A DNA stretch of 64,000 nucleotides, taken from assembly GCA_036501535.1 (NCBI GenBank), contig DASYAE010000237.1:129569-193568 (forward strand). Reading direction: 5' to 3'. Position numbers and translations under genes: made by a program. Shown piece after piece: positions 17,192-26,058 of the stretch (positions are counted from its first letter, which is position 1; each line of letters starts with the position of its first letter). Under the pieces are notes generated by a model. That model had not been told where the DNA came from and ran no database searches. It saw only the letters and a program-made list of their open reading frames with translations. Origin of the DNA: DASYAE01 sp036501535 (GTDB taxonomy: Bacteria > Actinomycetota > Actinomycetes > Streptomycetales > Catenulisporaceae).

Positions 17192-20100
17192 CTAGTCGAA
17201 CAACGTTTCTGCGGCGGGCTGCGCATCGCCGTGCCGGTCGTCGCCTCTGGGCTCGGGCACATACGGCTCCGGGCGGCGCAGCCGGACGCGCTCGCGCCCG
17301 TCCCAGCGCCACGGCGTGACCAGGACTGCATCAATGCCCTCACGGCGCGAGAGCTGGGCGATGCCGATGCCGGGCACGGTCGGGTAGCAGGCCCATTCGC
17401 GCTCGCTGGTCATCACGACGTCGAGGTCGAACGAGGCAAGCAGGCCCAGGCACTTGGCCCGCGAGTCGTCGTCGACCCCGGCGAAGGCTTCGTCCAGCGC
17501 GATCAAGCGCGGCGCGTGCGGGCTGCCGGACGAGTAGTGCGAGGAGGCCGCCGCGAACAGCGGGACCGACGCGGCCAGCACGCGCTCGCCGCCGGAGGCC
17601 GGGCCGCTCGCCGGGCGCCACTGCCCGTCCTGCTTGCGCTGGATGGCGAACTGGTGCCAGCTGCGGTAGTCCAGCGCCCGGGTCAGCTGGTCGTGCCAGG
17701 AGTCGCCGGTGTGCTCCCGGCGGTCCGTGTCGATGCGGGCCTGCAGGAACTCGCCGACCAGCGCGCGGTCCGCCGGGCTCCACGCGTCGGAGGACTGGCG
17801 CAGCAGCCTGCGGCGCACGGCCTCCAGGCCCTCGGGTGCGTCGCGCGCCGGATTCCACTGCAGCCGCAGCTTCATGCCGGTAGACGTCGGGCGTTCGTCA
17901 AGATCCTGGTTCATCGCCAGCACCTGTTGCTCGGCCGCGGCGATGCGCTCCTGGAGGGCGCCGGCGACCTCGCCGATCAGGTGGTTCTCCAACAGCTCGC
18001 GCTCCTTGGCGGACAGCAGCCGGCCGCGTTGGGCGACCTCCTGCTCGAGCGCGCCGGCGAGCGAGGGGACGTCTCGGCTCCGGCCCTGGAAGAGCACGTC
18101 GACGACCATGACGCCGTCGTGCAGGACCATGCCGACCGAGTGGCCGTGCCGGGCGAGGGCGTCGGTGAGCACCTTGTGCTCGGTGGACACGCGCTGCTGG
18201 ATCAGCTCCCAGGCGCGCTCCCCGTCGTCCACGGAATCAAGCTCCTGGTTGATCTGCCGAGCCAGCGCCACGGCGCGGGTCGGCGCCCACGGCTCGTCGT
18301 GCGGCGGCTCCTCCAGCTCGGGCAGCGCGGCAGCCAGCAGGCCGGTCTGCGCGAACGAGCGCAGCGCGGTCACGGCCTGATCGCGCTCGCCGACCGCCGC
18401 CTCGATGGCGCGGCGGATCTCCTCCTGGCGCCCCTCGGCACGCGAGCTGTCCGCCAGAGCCCGCTCGTGCTTGGCGCGAGCGTCCTTCTCGTCCCGTCCG
18501 CGCTGGTCCATCGCCGCCTTGTTCTCGGCCAGGCGGCGGTAGAGCTCTTCGACGCCGGCGCCGACGGTCTCGGCCAGCACCCGCCGATGCTCTTCGGCCC
18601 CCTCGGCCTCGAGCCGCGCCTCCTCGGCGGCCGTCTCAGCCTCGGCCTGGGCGGCGAGCGCCCGTTCTGCCTCCTCGGCGGCGTCCCGCTCCTGCTCGGC
18701 CGAGCGCACGGCGGCCGCAGCGGCCGGCAGTAAGGCGGCGAGTTCGGTGCGATATCCGCCTACTGCGTCACGTACCCTGCTCAGGCCGGCGCTGTCGGCG
18801 GGCAGGCCGGTGTCCTGCGCATACTCTCCGGCCTCTGAGTCAGCCTGCTCGGCGCGTCGGTACTTGTCAGCCGCCTTATCGGCAGCTTCTTCGCTCTTCG
18901 ATGTCAGCTGCCTTACCGTGTCGTTCTCGGCGGCGAGACGATAGTGCGCGGCGCGCAGCGGCTCATCGGACGGCTGCGCGGCCAGTTCGGCGGCGAGCTT
19001 GTCCGCACGCGCGCGGGTGTCGGTGAGGGCCTGTGCGATCTGCTCCAGGCGCTCGGTCAGTTCGGCGCGCTGCTCCGCGAGTTCGGCCAGCCGGGCTCGG
19101 CGGGCGGCCTCGCGCGAGCCCTCGCCGATGTAGTGCGCTGATTCTTTGGTCCAGGCGCCGCGCAGCGCACCGATCCGGTAGTTCCCGTCCGCCGCGACCC
19201 ACGTGGGATGGCCGCTCTCGCCCAACCCGATCGCCGCGAGGGCCTTGCGCACCGCGTCGTCCGGCAGCTGCGCTGCCTGGGGATCGTCCCGGTCCACCGC
19301 CGGTCGCAGCGCCGCGGTCAGCCCGCCGCCGGGAGCGGGGGAGCCGGGCAGGACGACCGCGTCGCCGGTACCCGGCTCGAGCAGCGCGCCGTCCGGGGTG
19401 AGCCAGGCGTCGAGCAGGCCTGAGGCTTCGAGGGCTGATTCGATTCCGGCCCGCTCGGCGGGCTCGACGCGATCGTCGAAGTCGATGACGCGCCACAGCG
19501 GGGCGCCGGGTCGTCCACGCCGTGCGGCCTGGTCCCGGGTGTGCGCGGCAGGCGGAGCGTCGTGTCCGCCCGCCTCAAGGCGCGCCGCCTCTTCGTCGAG
19601 GGCGTCGCGCTCGGCGATGCAGATCGCGGACCGGGCGTCGAGTTCGGTCGCGCGGCGGGTGAGCGCGGCCGAAGCCCTGCCGTGCGCGTCCGCCACCTCG
19701 GCGGCGGCCGGGTTCGGGCCTTCGAGCGTGTCGGTCCACGCCTCCAGACGTGCGACGGTCTCATCGGGGTCTGATACACGTAGCTCGGCCAGGCCGTCCA
19801 GCCAGGCACGGTGGGCGGCGGCCAGCCCGGCGCCGCAGTCGTCGACGGCGGTCGCCGCGTCGGCGGCGCGCTCGCATCCCGAGGCGAGCTCGGCCGCGGC
19901 CCGCTCGGCCTCCGCGCGGGCCGCGCGGGCGCGCTCGTGCGCCTGCCCGGCGGCCGAGAGCAGGGATTCGAGCCCTGTGATGGCCCGGGTGCGGCGGTCG
20001 ACCTCCCGGTCCCCGGCGCGTCGTGTCTCAGGGTACGGAGGCCGGTCCTCGGCGAGGGCGCGGGCGACCGCCGGATGGTCGATCCCTGCTTCGGCGGCCG

Positions 20101-21373
20101 ACTGCGCGGCGGCCGTCCGGACGGATTCCAGCGTGCCGGCATCGGCCTGCGCTCTGGCGGCCGCTTCGGCCGCCCGCCGGGCCCATCCGGTCGCCTGGGT
20201 GCGAGCCGCGCCGGCCGCGGACGCCCGGTCGGCGGCGACGCGGGCGAGCGTCGCGGCGGTCAGGCCCGCCTGTTCCAGCTCGCGGGCCGCGTTCATCTCA
20301 GGGCTGCGGTTCAGCGCGTCGTGCGCAGCGGAAAGGCGTACGCGCTCGCCATCGAGGTGTTCGAGCCGCCGCGCGGCGTCGCCCAGCTGTTCCTGCGCCG
20401 TCTCGTGCGCGGCATCCGCCTCGCCGAGGTCCCGGCCCAGGTGCTCGTACTTGCTGTGGGCGAGCCGGAGCACAGCGGCCTGCCGCTTGGCGGCCACGCG
20501 CGCGTAACCGCGGTAGTGCCCGAGGAACGCGGCGGCCGCGGAGGAGGCCTCCGTCAGCGCCTTGAGCGCGTCGCGCTCCTCGTCAAGACCGCGGAACGCC
20601 TCGGCCACCTCGTCGACCAGCGCGGGGTCGAGCGGCGGCAGCGCCTCGGTCAGCGCGTGCGACAACAGCCGCTCGTCCGGCCGCTTCGAGAGCTGCGGCT
20701 GGCGCAGCTGGATCAGCAGGCCCACCAGCGCCTCGTACCGCTCCTGCCCGAGCCCGAACAACGCCTCGTCCACCGCACGCCGGTAATCCCCGGCCGTGTC
20801 GTAGACGTGGCCGCGCCCCTCGAGCGCGTCCTTGAGCCGTTCCCGGGTCAGCGGCACGCGGGTGGGCGACATCAGCGCGAACCCGGGGCCGATCCGCTCG
20901 GGGGTCACGAAGAACCAGTGCTTGGCGATCCCGCGTCCCTTGACCGCTTTCAGCCCGCAGCCGAGCGTGCGGTAGTGCCGGGTGCCGTCCGCGGCGCGGC
21001 GGCCGAACTCCAGCCAGGCGTAGCCGGTGCGCTCGTCGTGCGGGTGCTTGCCGCCGAGCAGCAGGTTCCACTCCATCCGCTTGTTGCGGTCGCCGTCCGG
21101 CTCCACCCGGCTCGGCCCCAGCTCGCCGTCCAGCAGGAACGGCAGGGTCAGCGCGAGCACCTTCGACTTGCCGGTGCCGTTGTTGCCGCGCAGCAGGAGC
21201 CTTCCGTCGTGGAAGCGGAATTCCTCGGCGTCGTAGTAGAAGATGTCCACGAGCCCGGCCCGCAACGGCTGCCAGCGGTCCCTGACCGGCTCGGGCGGGT
21301 TCGCGGGATCGTCCGCCGGAACATCCGCGGCCGCCCGGCCCACGGTCTCAGTGCCCATCATCGCAGTGCCCAT
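17192..21373 (-). CDS. jetC: Wadjet SMC-like ATPase JetC (TIGR02680 family)
   Basis: A 1393-aa SMC/MukB-like DNA motor. Walker A is LLLRGNNGTGKSK at residues 60-71. Long Ala/Glu/Arg-rich coiled coils fill the middle, and the C-terminal head carries the signature SGGERVLAASVPLF and Walker B RLIALDEAFAGVDDDSRAKCLG. The family compacts and tests plasmid topology by loop extrusion and hands circular DNA to JetD. The ATG at 21373 starts 2 nt after the jetB stop. The track-length reading frame continues upstream but only through jetB sequence. Both nucleotide-binding motifs are intact. Confidence 0.93.
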   Translation of the reverse strand: MGTAMMGTETVGRAAADVPADDPANPPEPVRDRWQPLRAGLVDIFYYDAEEFRFHDGRLLLRGNNGTGKSKVLALTLPFLLDGELGPSRVEPDGDRNKRMEWNLLLGGKHPHDERTGYAWLEFGRRAADGTRHYRTLGCGLKAVKGRGIAKHWFFVTPERIGPGFALMSPTRVPLTRERLKDALEGRGHVYDTAGDYRRAVDEALFGLGQERYEALVGLLIQLRQPQLSKRPDERLLSHALTEALPPLDPALVDEVAEAFRGLDEERDALKALTEASSAAAAFLGHYRGYARVAAKRQAAVLRLAHSKYEHLGRDLGEADAAHETAQEQLGDAARRLEHLDGERVRLSAAHDALNRSPEMNAARELEQAGLTAATLARVAADRASAAGAARTQATGWARRAAEAAARAQADAGTLESVRTAAAQSAAEAGIDHPAVARALAEDRPPYPETRRAGDREVDRRTRAITGLESLLSAAGQAHERARAARAEAERAAAELASGCERAADAATAVDDCGAGLAAAHRAWLDGLAELRVSDPDETVARLEAWTDTLEGPNPAAAEVADAHGRASAALTRRATELDARSAICIAERDALDEEAARLEAGGHDAPPAAHTRDQAARRGRPGAPLWRVIDFDDRVEPAERAGIESALEASGLLDAWLTPDGALLEPGTGDAVVLPGSPAPGGGLTAALRPAVDRDDPQAAQLPDDAVRKALAAIGLGESGHPTWVAADGNYRIGALRGAWTKESAHYIGEGSREAARRARLAELAEQRAELTERLEQIAQALTDTRARADKLAAELAAQPSDEPLRAAHYRLAAENDTVRQLTSKSEEAADKAADKYRRAEQADSEAGEYAQDTGLPADSAGLSRVRDAVGGYRTELAALLPAAAAAVRSAEQERDAAEEAERALAAQAEAETAAEEARLEAEGAEEHRRVLAETVGAGVEELYRRLAENKAAMDQRGRDEKDARAKHERALADSSRAEGRQEEIRRAIEAAVGERDQAVTALRSFAQTGLLAAALPELEEPPHDEPWAPTRAVALARQINQELDSVDDGERAWELIQQRVSTEHKVLTDALARHGHSVGMVLHDGVMVVDVLFQGRSRDVPSLAGALEQEVAQRGRLLSAKERELLENHLIGEVAGALQERIAAAEQQVLAMNQDLDERPTSTGMKLRLQWNPARDAPEGLEAVRRRLLRQSSDAWSPADRALVGEFLQARIDTDRREHTGDSWHDQLTRALDYRSWHQFAIQRKQDGQWRPASGPASGGERVLAASVPLFAAASSHYSSGSPHAPRLIALDEAFAGVDDDSRAKCLGLLASFDLDVVMTSEREWACYPTVPGIGIAQLSRREGIDAVLVTPWRWDGRERVRLRRPEPYVPEPRGDDRHGDAQPAAETLFD

Positions 21374-21375
21374 GG

Positions 21376-22638
21376 TCAGCGCGGCTCGGCCTTTCGGATA
21401 GTCGGGGCGGCCAGCGCGTAGCGGGCGATCGCGGGCTTCGGCAGGACCGCCTCGCGCCCGCCGCCGCCCTGCTCGACCACGTACACGGTCTCGACGAGGT
21501 CGAGGGCTTCGAGCCGGGCCAGCGCCTGCGCCACCAGGTCCGCGGCCGCCGCCGGCTCGGTTGCGGTCTTGCGCCAATAGGTGCGGTGCTCGCCGGCGAG
21601 CCGCCGCACCAGGTCGACGAGGTCTGACACGGGCTGCGGGTGCCGCGCGCCGGCCAGGTGTGCGGCGAGCAGCAGCGTCACATGCCCGTCAGTACCCTGC
21701 TCCGGCATGCGGACATCGGTCAGCTCGTCGTCCGGATCGGCCATCGCCACGCCCTCGGCGCGCAGCTCGGCCACCAGCCCCGTCAGCTCGTTGATCCGCC
21801 GGGCGACGGCATGGCGCTGCGAGACCAGGTAGGCCCGTTCCTCTTCGGACAGCTGCGCGTAGTACACCACGGGATCGTCGAGCAGACGCCGGGTCAGCCG
21901 CTGCCGCAGGGCGCGCAGCCGCAGTTCGTCCGTGTCCGGCGCGGGCTCCGCGGTCAGCGCGGCCAGGCGCAGCTCGAAGTCGCGCTCCCGCACGGTCGAA
22001 GGACCCTGCGTGCCGGCCAGCAGTTCCGCGAGAACGCGCCGCTCCACGTCGTAGAGCACGTCGCTGTCCGCACGCACCACGGCACCGGCTTCCGCCGCGG
22101 AGCCGACCGCCGCCATGCCGCCCGCAGCGGACAGGAACGACTCCTCGTCCCCGGCGACCCGCCGCAGCGCGCCCAGATCCAGCAGCAGCCGCACCGCCGC
22201 CACCAGATCGGAGCGCTCCTCCCGGCGCTCGAGCCGGAACTCGATCCCCGCCTGCGTCAACGCCGGGTCCGCAGCCCCGGTCAGCACTCCCTCGGCCAAG
22301 CGCCCGAGCGTGATCTGCGCGTCGGACCGCTCGAGGACCACCAGCGCCAGGCACAGCAGGACATAGCGCCGGCGGGTGAACGGCACGCGGCCGCGGGGCA
22401 CGAGCGCGGGGCGGGTGCCGTCGGTCAGCCGGGCCGGCGTCTTGAAGAGCCGCGCGGCCTGCGTGTCCACCACCAGCCGCCATCCGGTCTCCTGGGTGAA
22501 CCAGCCGGCCAGGTACGCGGCGTGCTTGCGCACCAGCCGGAACTCCTCGGTCCCGGCGGTCAGCAGCGGACGGGCCAGCAGGGCCCTGGCAGCGCGCCGC
22601 CGCTCCGCCTCCGCATCGATCAGGGTGCTTACTGCCAT
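21376..22638 (-). CDS. jetB: Wadjet kite-like subunit JetB (DUF2398 / TIGR02678)
   Basis: A 420-aa protein with the winged-helix-rich composition of TIGR02678 proteins: RRAARALLARPLLTAGTEEFRLVRKHAAYLAGWF near the N-terminus, FTRRRYVLLCLALVVLER in the middle and YWRKTATEP near the end. In Wadjet it plays the MukE-like role, bridging the kleisin JetA and the JetC heads. The ATG at 22638 lies inside the last codons of jetA, an overlap of 10 nt, so the genes are coupled. Confidence 0.9.
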   Translation of the reverse strand: MAVSTLIDAEAERRRAARALLARPLLTAGTEEFRLVRKHAAYLAGWFTQETGWRLVVDTQAARLFKTPARLTDGTRPALVPRGRVPFTRRRYVLLCLALVVLERSDAQITLGRLAEGVLTGAADPALTQAGIEFRLERREERSDLVAAVRLLLDLGALRRVAGDEESFLSAAGGMAAVGSAAEAGAVVRADSDVLYDVERRVLAELLAGTQGPSTVRERDFELRLAALTAEPAPDTDELRLRALRQRLTRRLLDDPVVYYAQLSEEERAYLVSQRHAVARRINELTGLVAELRAEGVAMADPDDELTDVRMPEQGTDGHVTLLLAAHLAGARHPQPVSDLVDLVRRLAGEHRTYWRKTATEPAAAADLVAQALARLEALDLVETVYVVEQGGGGREAVLPKPAIARYALAAPTIRKAEPR

Positions 22639-24275
22639 GGCCCGGCCCGGTGCGCGCCGGCCGCCGAGGCCAGGTCGAGGATCTCGACGATGTGCTCGGG
22701 GCCGGAGAGCACCCCGTCCTCGGTGGGAATCTCGATCATCCGGTCCGCGTCCACGAGTTTGAGCCTGACCTCCATCGTGCCGTCGCCGGTCGTCGCGCCG
22801 GACTCCGACTCGCCGGGCACCCGGGCCGCCAGCGCGTCGCCGAGCACGGCGAGGAACAGCCGGAACGCGGCCGGGTCCAGGGCGCGCGGCCCGGCCAGCT
22901 CCGAGAGCAGCACCGGGCCGTCGGTGACCAGCCGGGCCCGCGCGGCCGCGGTCTCGGCGGCCTCCCGCTCGGCCTGCTCGGCCAGGACGCGCCGGGCCGC
23001 GGACCGGTCGGCGACCCGGTTGGGCCGGCCGCGCCGCTCGTACGACCCGGTCTCGCGCAGCCGCGGGCTGATGCGCAGCGGCGGGGCCTCGGCCCACGGC
23101 GTGTTCGGCGCCGGCTCCGCCTCGTCCCACGCGGCCTCGGTCGCCGCGTCCACCGTCAGGTGCCGTGCCGGCGAGAGCGCGAACGCCGCCCGCCAGAGCC
23201 GGTGCGCGGCGGTGTCGTCCGGCGCCTCGGCGAAGAAGCGGGCCAGCGCGCGGAAGTCGGCCGAGCGGTCGGAGCGCCCGCCTCGCCGCTCGTTCAACGC
23301 GGCGACGGTGTTGACCAGCGCCGTGATCGCGCTCACTGCCGAGCCGCGCAGCAGCTTCGCCTGCGAGGGATGCCGGCTGCCGCGGCTGACGAACCAGTCG
23401 GACAGGCCGCGCCACCGGTTCTCCCACGCCGCCAGCGCGCCCGCGAGAGCCGAGGACCGATCGTCCCGGCCGGCGCCGCGCCCGGCCTCGGCTCCGGGCG
23501 CGTCGGGAACCGCGTCCTCGGCCTCCCGGGCCGCCGCCGCCCGCAGCAGCCCGCCGACACCGGCCCGGTCCAACCGCCCGATCAGGTCGGCGATCTGCGC
23601 GCCACGGTTCGCCAGGTCCGCGATGAAGCGTTCGATGTACTCGATCAGCCGGTCCTTGTAGGCGATGAAGGCCTCTTCGTCGCCGTTCTGGAAGTCGATC
23701 GCGCGCCGCAGCGAAGCCATGAACGCCTGCGCGTTGTCCGCCAGGCTCGCGAACCGGTCGGCCAGGGCGAGCAGCAGCAGGTGCGCCCGCGCCGGATCAG
23801 GGTCCTGCAGCGCGGTCAGGGCGAGCAGGGAGCCGAGCTGCTCGGCGATGTCCGCCAGGGCGACCGACTGGAGCTGCCCGCGGCGGCCGAGCGCCTGCTC
23901 GTACACGGCCATGGCCTGGATGGCCGCCTGTCCGTGCCGGGTGAGCTGGTAGAGGTAGCGGGCCCGGTGGAAGTCCTCGACCGTGGTCACCCGGCCGGTG
24001 TCCGCGTCGGCGCGCAGGTTGCCCCATTCGACCAGCTTCTCCAACGCCGCCGCCACCGCGTCGAGCGCGGCCGGCTCCGGATCGGCGCCGCTCGCCTCCG
24101 CAGCGCCCGAAGCCGCGCGGGCGAGCTCCGCGGCCACGTCCTCCGGCCGCAGGTGGACCGTGAACCGCTCCCTGGCCTGCCCGAAAACACCGAGCACCGC
24201 GCCGTAGAGCGCAGCGTTCGGCGCGCTGAGATACGCGAACGGCTGCGGCTGCGGGCTCGGGTTCACGCAGCCCAT
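22629..24275 (-). CDS. jetA: Wadjet kleisin-like subunit JetA (DUF2397 / TIGR02677)
   Basis: A 548-aa protein whose start, FAYLSAPNAALYGAVLGVFGQARERFTVHLRPEDV, is typical of TIGR02677 proteins, together with LVEWGNLRADADTGRVTTVEDFHRARYLYQLT. It is the MukF-like kleisin of the complex. The ATG at 24275 was used; an in-frame GTG nine bases further in (giving VNPSPQ) is possible, and neither has a clear ribosome binding site. It is first in the jet operon. It begins 53 nt beyond the halogenase stop on the same strand, separated by a strong hairpin. Confidence 0.9.
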   Translation of the reverse strand: MGCVNPSPQPQPFAYLSAPNAALYGAVLGVFGQARERFTVHLRPEDVAAELARAASGAAEASGADPEPAALDAVAAALEKLVEWGNLRADADTGRVTTVEDFHRARYLYQLTRHGQAAIQAMAVYEQALGRRGQLQSVALADIAEQLGSLLALTALQDPDPARAHLLLLALADRFASLADNAQAFMASLRRAIDFQNGDEEAFIAYKDRLIEYIERFIADLANRGAQIADLIGRLDRAGVGGLLRAAAAREAEDAVPDAPGAEAGRGAGRDDRSSALAGALAAWENRWRGLSDWFVSRGSRHPSQAKLLRGSAVSAITALVNTVAALNERRGGRSDRSADFRALARFFAEAPDDTAAHRLWRAAFALSPARHLTVDAATEAAWDEAEPAPNTPWAEAPPLRISPRLRETGSYERRGRPNRVADRSAARRVLAEQAEREAAETAAARARLVTDGPVLLSELAGPRALDPAAFRLFLAVLGDALAARVPGESESGATTGDGTMEVRLKLVDADRMIEIPTEDGVLSGPEHIVEILDLASAAGAHRAGPWQ

Positions 24276-24304
24276 TGTGCCGGAGCCGTCACCGCCCCGA
24301 GCAC

Positions 24305-24325
24305 GCTTCCCCCGATGGGGGAAGC
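24305..24325. terminator. Hairpin between the halogenase gene and jetA
   Basis: A perfect 9-bp stem GCTTCCCCC/GGGGGAAGC closes a 3-nt loop. It lies 2 nt beyond the halogenase stop codon and 29 nt before the jetA start. It probably ends the leftward biosynthetic operon and separates it from the defence operon, although read-through could still feed jetABCD. Confidence 0.8.
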
Positions 24326-24327
24326 CC

Positions 24328-26058
24328 TCACCGGAACAGGCTGCGCATTTCTTTCTCCAGCGCGGCCAGTTCCGCGGGGCGCGGGGTGCTGCCCGGCGCG
24401 AAGAGGCCGTCGCGCTCCCAGCGCTCGGGATCGAGGCTGATCGCCGACGTGTTCAGCCATCCGTGTGCCCTGATCCGCTCGGCGTGCTCGGGCAGCGCGT
24501 CCTCCAGCGCCAGGTAGAAGACGACGTGGGCGAGCTCCTCGATGCGGTCCAGGCCGTCGCGGATCCTGGCCAGCAGGGTGCCGAACGGCGGCGGCGCGCC
24601 GTCCGGGAGGTTCTGCACGAACAGCCGGGCGAGGGTCGGCAGATCCTCCAGATAGTCGATGAATTCGAACCGGAATACGCCGCGGTACCGGCGCGCCCAC
24701 TCGGAGAACAGGCCCGTGATGCTCGCCTGGGTCGCGACGGCGTGCGCGCCCAGTCCGCTCAGCGACGCGCTCGCCGGTGCGCTGAGGTAGGTGCCGGCGT
24801 AGTACTGCGGGTCGGAGAACGACCAGCCGATGTAGAAGTCCCAGATGGTCTTCAGCGCCATGATCACGGCGTTGTCGTAGAAGGGGTACGCCCCCTGGAT
24901 GTTGTTCGTCAGGGTCTCGGTCAGCGAGAGCAGCCACCGGTTGGCGTGGTGGACGAACTCGCCGTCGAGGCGGTCCGCGGCGTCGTCCGTGATCAGCTTC
25001 ACCGTGAAGCCGTTGGCGTACGCGATGATGTTCGAGCCCACCGAGTAGAAGGGGTCCACGAAGACCGCGGCGTCGCCGACGCACGCCCAGCGGCCGGCCG
25101 AGAACGCCTGCCGGGTCGAGTGGCTGTAGTCCTTGAGCACGTGGAAGTCGAGCACGGGCAGCGAGCGCAGCGGCTTCTCCAGTTCGGGCACGCGCTCGGC
25201 GACGAAGTCGAGGGCCTTCTCGATCCGGTTGACCCGCTCGGCCGGGTGCAGCTGCGCGGTGGTGACGATGCCGACGCTCGTGCTGTCGGGCGCCAGCGGG
25301 ATGAACCAGATCCAGCCGCCCTCGAACATGATGTGGTTCGTGGAGTTCCAGCGGGACTGCTCTACCCGACCGTGCCAGGCGGCGCTGCCCGGGTCGACCG
25401 CCGCGTCGACGTCGAGGCGGCCGCCGAGCCGGAACCAGACGGCGTTGTGCCGGCGCGAGGACTTCGCGGCCAGCCCCAGCTTGCGCTGGAGCAGGCGGCG
25501 GCGCCCGGTGGCGTCGACCACCCAGCGGCAGGTGACGGCCCGCTCGCCGCCTTCGCCGTCGCCGCCCCGGTAGTGCACTGTGTGCGGCTCTTCGCCCTCG
25601 CCAAGGTCGATGTCGGTCACGCTGACGCCCTCGACGAGCTCGGCGCCGGCGTCCGCGACGACCCCCCGCAGGTGCTGCTCCAGCGAGCCGCGGTCGATCT
25701 GGTACGACTTCGCGGGCAGGTATCGAGCCACCCCGAACTCCGGTTTGCCCGACAGGCCGTCGTCGTCGCCGTAGAAGAACCTGAGGCCGAGCTTCTCCAG
25801 GTGGTCGCGCTCCAGATGCTCGCGCAGGCCTATGACATCCGACAGGTAATAGGCGCCCACCTCGACGGTGGATTCCCCGACCTTGAACGCCCAGTCCGGC
25901 AGCGGGGAGCGATCGCGCTCGCAGACCAGGACGGTCAGCGCGGGGTCGGTGTTCCGCAGCTGCTTCGCCAGGCACAGGCCGGCCAGCCCGCCGCCCGCGA
26001 CGACGACGTCGTAGTCGACGCCCTGGAACGTGGGGCGCGGCGCCCCGGGTGCGCTCAT
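24328..26058 (-). CDS. FAD-dependent halogenase of the tryptophan/pyrrolnitrin type
   Basis: A 576-aa flavoprotein. The FAD-binding motif GGGLAG is at 22-27, and the catalytic-type Lys sits in FKVGEST (K59), as in Trp halogenases and PrnC. WVVDATGRR is near 179, the halogenase signature GWIWFIP is at 248-254 (WxWxIP), and GDAAVFVDPFYSVGSN is near 340. Such enzymes use reduced FAD, O2 and chloride or bromide to halogenate electron-rich rings, on free or carrier-bound substrate. The ATG overlaps the stop of the A-T didomain gene (ATGA), so the A-T protein is the obvious candidate partner. No flavin reductase is encoded nearby. Related flavoproteins can also act as plain monooxygenases or desaturases, so halogenation is inferred from the motifs. 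Confidence 0.85.
   Translation of the reverse strand: MSAPGAPRPTFQGVDYDVVVAGGGLAGLCLAKQLRNTDPALTVLVCERDRSPLPDWAFKVGESTVEVGAYYLSDVIGLREHLERDHLEKLGLRFFYGDDDGLSGKPEFGVARYLPAKSYQIDRGSLEQHLRGVVADAGAELVEGVSVTDIDLGEGEEPHTVHYRGGDGEGGERAVTCRWVVDATGRRRLLQRKLGLAAKSSRRHNAVWFRLGGRLDVDAAVDPGSAAWHGRVEQSRWNSTNHIMFEGGWIWFIPLAPDSTSVGIVTTAQLHPAERVNRIEKALDFVAERVPELEKPLRSLPVLDFHVLKDYSHSTRQAFSAGRWACVGDAAVFVDPFYSVGSNIIAYANGFTVKLITDDAADRLDGEFVHHANRWLLSLTETLTNNIQGAYPFYDNAVIMALKTIWDFYIGWSFSDPQYYAGTYLSAPASASLSGLGAHAVATQASITGLFSEWARRYRGVFRFEFIDYLEDLPTLARLFVQNLPDGAPPPFGTLLARIRDGLDRIEELAHVVFYLALEDALPEHAERIRAHGWLNTSAISLDPERWERDGLFAPGSTPRPAELAALEKEMRSLFR

Noticed and set aside
15865..24275. A specific Wadjet type number
   Set aside because: The DUF2397/2398/2399 subunit set is clear, but I could not verify from the sequence which numbered type it is assigned to.
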